NCBI RefSeq assembly: GCF_001742225.1
Contig: NZ_CP017076.1
Span: 1,401,001-1,465,000 of the forward strand
Reading direction: 5' to 3'
DNA: 64,000 bases
DNA from: Novosphingobium resinovorum
Lineage (GTDB): Bacteria > Pseudomonadota > Alphaproteobacteria > Sphingomonadales > Sphingomonadaceae
Translations under genes and position numbers: made by a program
Notes under the pieces: generated by a model
Database searches by the model: none
Told to the model about the DNA's origin: nothing
Seen by the model: the letters and a program-made list of their open reading frames with translations, nothing else
Shown: positions 19,107 to 27,134 of the stretch, piece by piece
Layout of the letters: the number at the start of each line of letters is the position of its first letter
How positions within the stretch are numbered: the stretch's first letter is position 1

Positions 19107-19339
19107 GGCGCGCGGCCTTGGCCCGCGATCCCCGCATGGACGCGGGCGGCGGCGGCGCGGCCGATGTCCTCGGGGCGGGGCCGGGCGGGAAGACGCGGCG
19201 GCGCTGCGGCGCGCGACAGGCCGCGCTGGCCGACGAGACGCTCCAGCTCGGAGGAAAAGGCCGCCCCGGCGCGCCCTGCCTCATCGGCGTCGAGACCGTG
19301 GAAGACCAACTGGCCGACCTCGATCGCCACGCGGCTCAC
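19103..19339 (-). CDS. Small eCIS-associated protein (78 aa)
   Basis: A 78-residue protein starting with GTG at 19339, chosen because the GTG overlaps the ATPase stop (GTGA); its own stop overlaps the start of the giant DUF4157 gene by four bases. It begins 'VSRVAIEVGQLVFHGLDADE', contains a helical segment 'FSSELERLVGQRGL' and ends in a basic, Ala/Arg-rich stretch. Short proteins of this shape sit next to the ATPase in other eCIS operons as I recall, and have no assigned function. A chaperone or adaptor for the neighbouring DUF4157 protein is a guess from position only. Confidence 0.68.
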   Translation of the reverse strand: MSRVAIEVGQLVFHGLDADEAGRAGAAFSSELERLVGQRGLSRAAAPPRLPARPRPEDIGRAAAARVHAGIAGQGRAP

Positions 19340-21258
19340 AGCCAGCCTCCCAGTTCGGCCGAAGTGACCGGGCGCTCCAGCTTGCGGCATTCGAGCACGG
19401 CGGCTTCGTGCAGGTGGCGCATCTCCACGGCACCCCCTTGCGCAGCGGCGAGGAACGCGGCGTTGACGGCGATGCTGCGGATGTTGCCGGGCGCGACGTT
19501 GAGGCGCGCGAGGCGCTCGAAGTCCAGCCCCTCGGTCGGCGTGGCTTGCGGGAAGGCGCGTTCCCAGACGGTCCGGCGCAGCGCTTCGTCCGGGAAGGGG
19601 AACGCCACCACGAAGCGCAGGCGGCGGAAGAACGCGGCATCCAGCGATTCGCGCTGGTTGGTGGTGAGGATGGCGAGGCCGGTGTAGCTCTCCATGCGCT
19701 GCAGGAGGTAGCTGACTTCGATGTTGGCGTAGCGGTCGTGCGCGTTGCCGACTTCGCTGCGTTTGCCGAACAGCGCGTCGGCCTCGTCGAACAGCAGCAC
19801 CGCGCCGCTGCCCTCGGCGGCGGCGAAGACGCGGGAGAGGTTCTTCTCGGTCTCGCCGATGTACTTGCTGACGACTCCCGCCAGATCGACGCGAACCACG
19901 TCGGTGCCGAGGTCGGCGGCGATGACTTCGGCGGCCATCGTCTTGCCGGTGCCGCTGGAGCCCGCGAACAGCGCCGCGATGCCAAGGCCGCGCCCGCCGC
20001 GCGCTCCGAAGCCCCAGTCCTCGTGGACGTGGCGGCGGTGGCGCACTTGCGCGGCGATGGCGTGCAGCGCGGTCTTGAGTTCCGCGGGAACGATGAGGTC
20101 GTCCCACGTGGCGACGGGGTGGATGACTTCGGCGATGGCGGCGATACGCGCCTGCGCATGGGCGCGGGCCTCGCGGTGGAGCAGGTCGCGCGCGGCTTCG
20201 CGGTCCAGTCCTTCGGCCAACGGGCCGAGGCGCGCGATGGCGGTCGGGCCGATGGCGAACTGGCTGGCCAGGGCTTCGCTCGCGCCGTTGAGCCTGGCGG
20301 TCTGAGCCTGCCCCAGCGCCCGGGTCCAGAGGGCATGGCGCTCGGGCGCTTCGGGCACTTGCAGTGTCGCGGAGACAAAGGGGCGGCGGCATGGCAGCGC
20401 CCCCGCGCCGCCGCTGACGATGATGCAATCGTCCAGTCGATCAACGAGATCGGCGGCGAGCGCCGCCTGTTCGGGGGCGATGTCTTCGGGCAGCTCGATC
20501 AGCAGCGCGAGGCCGCCCAGCAGCGCCTCTCGCCGCCACAGGGCTGCGAAACCGTGGCGCTCGGCGGGAGTGGGCGGTAGGTTCGCCGCGCCAAGAACAT
20601 GGAGGCGGCGCCCCAGCCGGGTCGCCGCAGTCTGGGCGATGAGCCGGGCGTCGGCGGGCTCGCCGTGATGCAGGTGGATCGCGGGTACCTCTCCGTCCGC
20701 GCGCATCGACCACCAGCGCTCGACCAGCCGCTCCGCCTGGGCGCGGCCGGAGGGGCCGATTTCCGCGCCCGCCGCCACCGGGCGGACGAGCGGGGCGAGG
20801 CGTTCGTCAAGCGCGTCCTCTCCCAGCAGCGCGAGGAGGATGCGTTCGTCGATCAGGAGTTCGGAAAGGGTCGGTCGGTCGGGATCGGCGAGGCGCAGGC
20901 ACCGCAACGCGCGCAGCGGGGCGTCGGGACGCAGCGCCGACCATGCCGCCTCCGGCAGTACCGCCATGGCGAGGGCGGCGGTGATGCGGCCTTGCGGGTC
21001 GCCGGTCACGGCGGCACAGAGCGCTACGGAGCGTGCACTCAAGTGCGGCAGAGCTGCCAGCAGCAGGCAATCACGGGCGAATGCGATGAGGCCAAGGCGC
21101 TCGGCGAGACGCCTTGCCGGCCCACCGGATTGGGCGGCCTCCTGCGCTGCGTGCAATGTCGCTTCGGCGGCCGCGATTTGCTCGCCTGTTCGCGCGGCGG
21201 CAAGCGCGAGGTGCGCTTCGATCACGGCGATCTCGCCGGCGAGAGACGGCGCGCTCAT
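19336..21258 (-). CDS. AAA+ ATPase, Afp15/PVC15-like
   Basis: A 640-residue ATPase of the type found in almost every eCIS. The first 350 residues are helical and partly a degenerate ATPase-like region ('RLHVLGAANLPPTPAERHGF'). The C-terminal AAA+ module has Walker A 'FAGSSGTGKTMAAE' near 431, Walker B 'VLLFDEADALFGKRSEV' near 485, sensor/arginine-finger region 'RLRFVVAFPFPDEALRRTVW' and the lid 'LARLNVAPGNIRSIAVNAAF'. These ATPases are thought to help particle assembly or cargo loading and are not part of the finished particle. The ATG at 21258 overlaps the DUF4255 gene stop. Confidence 0.93.
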   Translation of the reverse strand: MSAPSLAGEIAVIEAHLALAAARTGEQIAAAEATLHAAQEAAQSGGPARRLAERLGLIAFARDCLLLAALPHLSARSVALCAAVTGDPQGRITAALAMAVLPEAAWSALRPDAPLRALRCLRLADPDRPTLSELLIDERILLALLGEDALDERLAPLVRPVAAGAEIGPSGRAQAERLVERWWSMRADGEVPAIHLHHGEPADARLIAQTAATRLGRRLHVLGAANLPPTPAERHGFAALWRREALLGGLALLIELPEDIAPEQAALAADLVDRLDDCIIVSGGAGALPCRRPFVSATLQVPEAPERHALWTRALGQAQTARLNGASEALASQFAIGPTAIARLGPLAEGLDREAARDLLHREARAHAQARIAAIAEVIHPVATWDDLIVPAELKTALHAIAAQVRHRRHVHEDWGFGARGGRGLGIAALFAGSSGTGKTMAAEVIAADLGTDVVRVDLAGVVSKYIGETEKNLSRVFAAAEGSGAVLLFDEADALFGKRSEVGNAHDRYANIEVSYLLQRMESYTGLAILTTNQRESLDAAFFRRLRFVVAFPFPDEALRRTVWERAFPQATPTEGLDFERLARLNVAPGNIRSIAVNAAFLAAAQGGAVEMRHLHEAAVLECRKLERPVTSAELGGWL

Positions 21259-22559
21259 ATCGTCACCAGCGGGGTGGCGAAGCGGCCGTCGCCGCCGGGG
21301 GTGAGCAGGCTTTCGGCGCCGTCGATGCGCAGGCGCACGAGGTAGTCGCCGCGCGCGATGGCGCGATAGGGGATTGCGATCTGCGCAGCCTCGTCCACGC
21401 TTTCGGCTAGGCCATTGGCGGCGGGAGCGGCGATGGCATAGCCGCGTGGAGGCCGCGAGGCGGGCGCGCCGCGTTCGTTGAGCAGCACTTCGACCCGCTG
21501 GTCACGGCCGATGGCGCGGGCGGCGGTGACCGTCAGGGTGCCGTCGGCGTAAACGATGCCGTCGATGGTCCGCGTCGCGGAATTGGCGGCGGAGACGGTG
21601 TTCACCACCGGGCGCAGGATCAGCGCGGCAGCGTTGGAGAACACACCCTCGTGCGCGGTGGCCGGATCGCCCATCTGGCGCGGGTGGATGACGGTGACGC
21701 TCTGCACTCCGGCGCGCGGGCGAGGGGCGGCGGCAAGGTCCACATTCAGGATGTGGGCGCGGGAATCGGAGGCGGGCGCGTGGTCGGTGGCGCCGATGCG
21801 GACCACGGTGCCGCTGGCGGCGAGCAGGCGCAGGCCGGCGATCGCCAGCGTGTCCTCGGTGGTCACCGCCGCGCTCGGATCATCGGCGAGGCCGACCCGC
21901 GCGATCTCGGGCAGCGCCAGCGTCTCGCCGAAGACGGCGCGGGCAGTGGCGGGCAGGGCGGTGCGGCCCTTCGCGCGCGGATCGATGAGCACGACGCTCG
22001 CTTCGTAGGCGACGGTGGTGCGGTAATGCGCTTGGAATGCCGACCAGATCCGCGACATGTCCTCCAGCGCGACGGCGGTGGGGGTCAGCTTGACCAGTTC
22101 GATCTGGTCGGCGAGGCCGCAGTTCTCCAGCGCCGTGGCGAGCGGGCTCGCGGCCGTGGGCACCAGTGCGCGGCGTACCGCCTCGCGCGTCAGGACCGCG
22201 TTCTCGCCGAGGATGCGCAAGGTGTGGCCGAGCAGGACTTCGGCGACGAACATCTCCGCCGCGAAGGTCGTGACGAGGTAGTGCAGCGTGAACGCCAGCG
22301 GCGGTGCGGAGACGAGGTCGCCGCCGCTGTCGCGCCCAGGCAGCCCGAGATTGCGCCAGGCCGCGTTGGGCGTGACCTGATGGAGATAGAGGTTCACCCG
22401 CGTCGGCTCGGGCTGGCCGGGCTTGGCGACGAGGTCGGGCGGCCCGGCACTGACGCCGATGGTGCCGACCGCGTCGCCTGCCTTGTCGAGCGCAAGGCCC
22501 TCCACCACGAGCTGGCGCAGCACGGCGGTGACTCCGGCGATGGCGAAAGGCGTGCTCAT
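21255..22559 (-). CDS. DUF4255 protein, Afp16/PVC16-like tail-terminator
   Basis: A 434-residue protein. The first ~190 residues form the DUF4255 (Pvc16 N-terminal) domain: 'FAIAGVTAVLRQLVVEGL', 'TRVNLYLHQVTPNAAWRN', 'PPLAFTLHYLVTTFAAEMF' and 'LLGHTLRILGENAVL'. The last half contains Ig-like strand patterns ('VINPRQMGDPATAHEGVFSN' type segments near residue 300), suggesting an added beta domain. Afp16 fixes tube and sheath length and caps the particle. The extra C-terminal half makes it longer than minimal homologues. Its start overlaps no gene except the upstream proline-rich gene's stop (ATGA). Confidence 0.88.
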   Translation of the reverse strand: MSTPFAIAGVTAVLRQLVVEGLALDKAGDAVGTIGVSAGPPDLVAKPGQPEPTRVNLYLHQVTPNAAWRNLGLPGRDSGGDLVSAPPLAFTLHYLVTTFAAEMFVAEVLLGHTLRILGENAVLTREAVRRALVPTAASPLATALENCGLADQIELVKLTPTAVALEDMSRIWSAFQAHYRTTVAYEASVVLIDPRAKGRTALPATARAVFGETLALPEIARVGLADDPSAAVTTEDTLAIAGLRLLAASGTVVRIGATDHAPASDSRAHILNVDLAAAPRPRAGVQSVTVIHPRQMGDPATAHEGVFSNAAALILRPVVNTVSAANSATRTIDGIVYADGTLTVTAARAIGRDQRVEVLLNERGAPASRPPRGYAIAAPAANGLAESVDEAAQIAIPYRAIARGDYLVRLRIDGAESLLTPGGDGRFATPLVTI

Positions 22560-23392
22560 CGTGCGCGCTCCCCGCCCGAAAGGAACTCTGCGAGCGAGGG
22601 GCCGGGCGACGGCGCAGGCGAGGCGGGCTGGCGCCGTGCGGGCGGCGGAACGGGGGGCGGGGGCACCGCATGGACGTCTATGCGCTCGATCCGGATGACG
22701 ACCGGCGGCTCGCCTCGGGGCGCCGAAACGGAGCGTTGGCGAGGTTGCGGAGCGGCGGGCGTGGGCCGGGGTATCGCATGCGCGACCGGCCGAGGAGCGG
22801 GTTCAGCGCGGCGCGGCGGGGGTGCCTGAACGTCCGGGCCGGGCGTTGTGCCGGCGCGTGCGTGGACTTCGACGTGGCGCATGATCTCCTGCAGCACCGT
22901 GCGTTCGGAGATCTGGAGGTTCGGGGAGGGCGAGTTGGCCATGCGGCGGGGAGCCGGGCGGTCAGGCGCTTGGGCCGGGGGGGGCGTGAGCGCAGGCGTA
23001 TGGCCGGGATCGGCAGGGGGCTGCGGTATCGCAGGACGTTCGCCACTCGGTATCGCCGTCTGGATTGGCGGCACGGCCTGAGAACGGAAGCGCGGTTCCG
23101 GATTCTCAGCGGACGTAAGCACTTGCGTAACCTGCACCACCGAACCCTGCCGGATTGTCGGCGCGGCGGCGGGGGCCGTGGTGCCCGGGCGCGGCGCCGT
23201 GCTTTCCCTTGGGGCGGAGGGCGCGTCCATGACCGTGCGCGGTATAGGCTGCACGCTCCCGGCGATCGGCTGCGCCGGTTCCTCGAAGGCCATATCTTCC
23301 CCGCCGCCCTCGTAAAGCGTGCGCGGGCGCGGGGAGAGCAGCGCCACGCGGCCTGAGGCGCGGGCGGCGAGGGTGGCGAGATAGCGGCTCAC
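22556..23392 (-). CDS. Proline-rich eCIS protein of unknown function
   Basis: A 278-residue protein starting with GTG at 23392 (GTGA overlap with the upstream gene). It begins 'VSRYLATLAARASGRVALLS', a short ordered head that I have seen in proteins at this position of eCIS operons, followed by about 200 Pro/Ala-rich residues that look disordered. A predicted helix 'NLQISERTVLQEIMRHVEVH' lies near residue 165, and the C-terminus ends 'SLAEFLSGGERAR'. The ordered ends joined by a flexible spacer suggest a connector or scaffold. The frame stays open far upstream, but that extension is Arg-rich shadow of the zinc-ribbon gene. Confidence 0.72.
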   Translation of the reverse strand: MSRYLATLAARASGRVALLSPRPRTLYEGGGEDMAFEEPAQPIAGSVQPIPRTVMDAPSAPRESTAPRPGTTAPAAAPTIRQGSVVQVTQVLTSAENPEPRFRSQAVPPIQTAIPSGERPAIPQPPADPGHTPALTPPPAQAPDRPAPRRMANSPSPNLQISERTVLQEIMRHVEVHARAGTTPGPDVQAPPPRRAEPAPRPVAHAIPRPTPAAPQPRQRSVSAPRGEPPVVIRIERIDVHAVPPPPVPPPARRQPASPAPSPGPSLAEFLSGGERAR

Positions 23393-24096
23393 GCTGCCAG
23401 CTCCAGATAGGCCGCGCGGCGCTGCGGGGTCATCGCCAGGATGTCCGCCTCTCGCCAGCCATAGGCACGGGCGAGCGCGGCGACTTCCGCCAGCAGCCGC
23501 CGCGCCTCGGCGGCGACCGAACGGGCGAAGTGATGCGCGGGATCGTGCAGCGCCGGAATGCTCGCGCCGCAATGGGGGCAGGCGACGAGCAGCGTGATCG
23601 CCGCCAGCGGATCGGCAGCTTCCAGCGCATCCTCGATCGCGGCGACAACTTCGGGCGGGAGGTTCGCGGGATCGGCGGGCGCACCATCGCGGGTGCAGAG
23701 CGTCACCACGCGGGCGAGGAGGGCGCGCTCGGCCGCTTCGGGCTCCTTCATCGCCAGCGCCGCCATGTCGTGGCTGTCGGCGGGGCGGGCCTCGATCCGC
23801 CATGCGCCGGACGTTATCGCGATCGGCGCGACCTCCTCCGGCGCCATCGCCAGCAGGCTGTCGGCATCGAGGGTGACTTCCGCCGTCTCGCCGCACTCTG
23901 CGCAGGGCACGGTCGCCTCGATGGCTGGGCCGAACAGCCGCCGCTGGTGCGCGATCAGCTTCCCGTCACGCGCGCCGACGGGAAGGCGTGCAAGGCCATC
24001 ATCCCCGGCACCGGGCTCGGCGGCCCGAAGCAGGGCAAGCGGGTTCGTGCCCGCCTCCCAAAGTGCGAGCAGTCCCTCGACCGGGTTCGTGGACAT
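23389..24096 (-). CDS. Zinc-ribbon eCIS baseplate protein (T4 gp26-like)
   Basis: A 235-residue protein with two CxxC pairs, 'CAECGE' near residue 80 and 'CPHCGA' near residue 170, which probably bind one zinc. The C-terminus has 'EVAALARAYGWREADILAMT' and 'PQRRAAYLELA', a strongly conserved ending of 'phage baseplate protein' entries in eCIS operons. T4 gp26-like proteins lie at the inner baseplate near the hub. The ATG at 24096 is four bases after the tube gene stop, and its own stop overlaps the next gene's GTG. Confidence 0.8.
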   Translation of the reverse strand: MSTNPVEGLLALWEAGTNPLALLRAAEPGAGDDGLARLPVGARDGKLIAHQRRLFGPAIEATVPCAECGETAEVTLDADSLLAMAPEEVAPIAITSGAWRIEARPADSHDMAALAMKEPEAAERALLARVVTLCTRDGAPADPANLPPEVVAAIEDALEAADPLAAITLLVACPHCGASIPALHDPAHHFARSVAAEARRLLAEVAALARAYGWREADILAMTPQRRAAYLELAA

Positions 24097-24100
24097 GGCC

Positions 24101-24625
24101 TTACTGCGGTTCGACGAAGCTCGGTTCGGAAGGCTCGGTTACCGCGTAGTCGCGCTCCCAGCCTTCGTTCTCGATCTTGATGTGCTGGATGGCCACCGCG
24201 TTGGCGTTGGCGTCGAGGTCGGGCATCGACTGGAACTCGCTGATCCAGCAGCGGAACAGGCGATAGACGATCGCGGGTTGCCCTGCCTCGTTGTAGAGTT
24301 CGATGGTGATGTCCTTGCGGAAGTCGGCGAGCGAGACTTCGGCGCCGAGGGCGGAACCGAAGTTCCAGACCTTGTTGGCCCACCGCTCGAACTCGACGTC
24401 ATGGGTGACGCCGCGTTCGAGGGTGACGGCCTCGAACTCGCTGCGGCCGGGCGACTTGCGGCTGGAGGAGGGATCGCCCCCCTCGCGGTGTTTGACTACC
24501 TCGGTAGTGCGCTTGAGCGCGCTGACCTTGCTGACGCCCGCGACATAGCGGCCGTCCCACTTCACCCGGAACTTGAAGTTCTTGTACGGGTCGAAGCGCT
24601 GGGCGTTGACGTTGAACTGGGCCAT
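24101..24625 (-). CDS. eCIS inner tube protein (gp19/Afp1-like)
   Basis: A 174-residue tail tube protein. It shows the typical 'RFDPYKNFKFRVKWDGRYVA' start, followed by 'GVSKVSALKRTTEVVKHREG', 'KSPGRSEFEAVTLERGVTHD', 'FRKDITIELYNEAGQPAIVY' and 'WISEFQSMPDLDANANAVAI'. These are the strands that form the hexameric ring of the rigid inner tube through which cargo passes. Only one tube gene is visible, whereas Afp has two or three tube-type genes. An SD-like GGGAGGAG lies just before the ATG ('AAGGGAGGAGTTGCCCG' region on the coding strand). It sits 22 bases downstream of the sheath gene. Confidence 0.95.
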   Translation of the reverse strand: MAQFNVNAQRFDPYKNFKFRVKWDGRYVAGVSKVSALKRTTEVVKHREGGDPSSSRKSPGRSEFEAVTLERGVTHDVEFERWANKVWNFGSALGAEVSLADFRKDITIELYNEAGQPAIVYRLFRCWISEFQSMPDLDANANAVAIQHIKIENEGWERDYAVTEPSEPSFVEPQ

Positions 24626-24647
24626 CGGGCAACTCCTCCCTTGCCGA

Positions 24648-26636
24648 TTACGAAGCGGCCTGACCGGCCAGCTGCTGGATGCGGATCATGACGAATTCCG
24701 CGGGCTTGAGCGGCGCGAACCCGACAAGGATGTTGACGATGCCCCGGTCGATGTCGGCCTGCGTGGTCGTCTCCTTGTCGCACTTGACGAGGTAGGCGTC
24801 GCGCGGGGTCTGGCCCTGGAACGCGCCCTGGCGGAACAGGCCGTGCATGTAGGTGGTGAGGTTCAGCCGGATCTGCGCCCACAGCGGTTCGTCGTTGGGT
24901 TCGAAGACGACCCACTGGGTGCCCCGGAACAGGCTTTCCTCGATCATGAGGGCAAGGCGCCGGACGGGTACGTACTTCCACTGGCTCGCTTCCACATCGG
25001 AGCCGACGCGGGTGCGCGTCCCCCACGAGAGCGTGCCGTAGACCGGCAGCGCGCGGATGCAGTTGAGGCCCAGCGGGTTGAGCAGCCCGTTCTCGGAATC
25101 GGACAGCTTGTAGACGAGCCCGCGCACCCCGCGCAGCTGCGCATCGGTTCCGGCGGGGGCCTTCCACACGCCGCGCTCGGCGTCGGTGCGGGCATAGAGC
25201 CCGGCGATCGCGCCGGACGGGCCGAAGGTGCGCAGCTGGAAGTCGTTCAGCGGATCGGCCATGCGGACGCGCGGGAAATACGTGGCCGCGTTGGCGCCCT
25301 TGACGGTCAGGCCCGAGGAAATCCACTCGAACGCGCGGTCGACGGTGTTCACGGTCGGCGGCGGGTCGATCAGCAGGAAGGCGCGGCGCTTGGTGCAATA
25401 GTCGAGCGCGGCCTGATAGATGGCGTTCGGGTCCAGCCCGGTATCGAGCGCGTTGGGATCGCCGGGGCTGGCGCGCGTGGCGTCGGGCAGGACGAGGATG
25501 TTGAAGATGTCCGCCTTTTCAAGCGCATGGATGCCGGTGAAGGCGGACGGACTGCCGATCACGTCGGCGCTCTGCGGCAGCTGGGTGCCGTCGGCGCCGG
25601 GGACGGGGTTGCGCTGGGCGGCTTCGGCCGTGCCGGTGCCGAGGCGGTAGCGACCGACGTTGAAGTTCGCCGCAGGCAGCTTGAGCATAGCGAGGGCGCC
25701 TGCCGGGGCGCTGTCCGCCAGCGAAAGCGTGGTGTCCACGGCGGCGGGGAGCAAAGCCGGGTCGAACATCGGGGCGATGCGCAAGGCCTTGCCCGATCCG
25801 GTGACGCCGACGGCGACGGCCGCGCCGGGCAGTGCGGCGGCCAGCGCCTGGTTGAAGCGCCGCTCCAGCAGCCGGGCCAGCGCCACGACCGAGGTGGGCA
25901 GTGTCTCGGCCTGCTTGATCAGCGTGACTTCGAGCGCGGTGACGGGGCCGCTGGGCCGGTTGGCGGTGACCCGGACCTTGTACGCCTTGTCGTTGGCGAG
26001 GCCGGTGATCCCGGTGGAGGTGACGGCGAAGTCGGTGCCGACGATCCCGCTCTCGGCCGGGCGCGCGCCGGGGCTCGCGGCGGGGACTTTCGCCGTGGCG
26101 AGGCGCGAGCCGTTGGCCGGGTCGTTGAGCACCGCCTCCACGAAGCGGGGCGAGGCGGTCGATACGCTGAGGTCTGCCCAGCGCTCGACGGCGCCGCTGC
26201 CGAGATCGGTCAGGGTGAGGTTGAAGTTGCTGGCCGATGCCCCGTCGTAATCGACGTCGGCGACGATCCCGTTGCCCCAGTCGCCCTTGCTGGTCGCGGT
26301 GAGGGTGAAGCTGACCTTGGCGGCGTTGGCGACGCCTTCCTTGAGGTTGACCTGCGCGGCGACCCCGTCGCTCTTGGGCACGCGCACGACGATCGCCTGG
26401 CCGCCGCCGTTCTGGAAGAACTGCTGGACCGAATAGCTCAGCTCGCTGTTGGCGGCGAGGCCGCCGAATTCGCGCTCGTAGTCGGCGTAGCTGAAGATCG
26501 TCGTCGCCCGGTTGTCGAGCCCGCGCGCGGTATAGCCGACGAAGGCGGCGATCGCGGTGGGTACGCCGGCCAGCGGACGCACGCCGCTGCCCAGTTCCTC
26601 GACGTAGACGCCGGGATAGGTCGGTACGATAGGCAT
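24648..26636 (-). CDS. eCIS contractile sheath protein
   Basis: A 662-residue tail sheath protein, the first gene of the visible operon. The start ATG at 26636 gives 'MPIVPTYPGVYVEELGSGV', the usual sheath N-terminus, and is preceded by a strong GGGAGGAGGGG ribosome binding site. The C-terminal third is conserved: 'RRAFLLIDPP', 'FEPNDEPLWAQIRLNLTTYM', 'LFRQGAFQGQTPRDAYLVKC' and 'ILVGFAPLKPAEFVMIRIQQ'. An inserted variable domain occupies about residues 90-350, as in long eCIS sheaths. Contraction of this sheath drives the tube outward. Only one sheath gene is present, as in simple eCIS types, against three in Afp. Confidence 0.95.
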   Translation of the reverse strand: MPIVPTYPGVYVEELGSGVRPLAGVPTAIAAFVGYTARGLDNRATTIFSYADYEREFGGLAANSELSYSVQQFFQNGGGQAIVVRVPKSDGVAAQVNLKEGVANAAKVSFTLTATSKGDWGNGIVADVDYDGASASNFNLTLTDLGSGAVERWADLSVSTASPRFVEAVLNDPANGSRLATAKVPAASPGARPAESGIVGTDFAVTSTGITGLANDKAYKVRVTANRPSGPVTALEVTLIKQAETLPTSVVALARLLERRFNQALAAALPGAAVAVGVTGSGKALRIAPMFDPALLPAAVDTTLSLADSAPAGALAMLKLPAANFNVGRYRLGTGTAEAAQRNPVPGADGTQLPQSADVIGSPSAFTGIHALEKADIFNILVLPDATRASPGDPNALDTGLDPNAIYQAALDYCTKRRAFLLIDPPPTVNTVDRAFEWISSGLTVKGANAATYFPRVRMADPLNDFQLRTFGPSGAIAGLYARTDAERGVWKAPAGTDAQLRGVRGLVYKLSDSENGLLNPLGLNCIRALPVYGTLSWGTRTRVGSDVEASQWKYVPVRRLALMIEESLFRGTQWVVFEPNDEPLWAQIRLNLTTYMHGLFRQGAFQGQTPRDAYLVKCDKETTTQADIDRGIVNILVGFAPLKPAEFVMIRIQQLAGQAAS

Positions 26637-27134
26637 GAGGCCCCTCCTCCCCCTTGTCCGCACATGCGGATGGTGGATCGATGTTGATGGGAAATCGACC
26701 TTGAATGATTATCGCTACGTATAGCTACTTGGCGACCGGATCTGCTTGCGGCGACTCAATAGCACCGGGGGAAGTTCGGAGCACATGACGATCTATGTTA
26801 GAGTATGTTTGTCGTTGTGCGGCGAAATGACTTATTACGCAGATCAACTGATATTGGTTAACATCATGTAGTATTGCTTCTACTTGATTGGATTGTCTTT
26901 CCCTGAATTTCGACTGTCGTTGCGGGTTTTGCATGCGGTAAAGCGTGGCGCTTTGCCGCGTCACTCCGCGCAGGATTGAGTCGCTGCGCTTGCCATGACG
27001 ATGCAGCGGCAGGTCACCCGCTCCCTGCCCGTCGGCGCCACCGTTCAGAACAACTCATAGGTCGCGGCGACCAACTCGATTGTCCCGTGCGGCTTCGGTC
27101 CGCAGGTCATCCCGGCAATCTGAGGAGTCGATCC
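26637..27134. promoter_or_regulatory. AT-rich divergent intergenic region between eCIS operon and flavin monooxygenase
   Basis: This 498-base stretch has no gene I can support. From about 26690 to 26920 it is clearly richer in A and T than its surroundings, and it is the only sizeable gap upstream of the eCIS sheath, so the eCIS promoter is expected here. A minus-strand GATAAT at 26713-26708 could be a -10, but I find no convincing -35 with it. The 79-residue frame at 26725-26964 lacks a ribosome site and family features. A near-perfect stem (CGGTAAAGCG / CGCTTTGCCG) lies around 26936-26958, and a GGTCGC-G-GCGACC palindrome at 27060-27072 precedes the monooxygenase and may be an operator. Confidence 0.45.

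Noticed and set aside
1..26636. Interpretation as a contractile-tail prophage or type VI secretion system
   Set aside because: No capsid, portal, terminase, lysis or TssJLM-type genes; Afp15-like ATPase, DUF4255 and DUF4157 proteins indicate eCIS.
26725..26964. 79-residue frame in the AT-rich gap
   Set aside because: No ribosome site, no similarity I recognise, and the region has the look of a promoter area; kept as intergenic.
26976..27134. N-terminal extension of the flavin monooxygenase
   Set aside because: Composition unlike the family; the GAGGAG site and start of similarity support GTG 27135.
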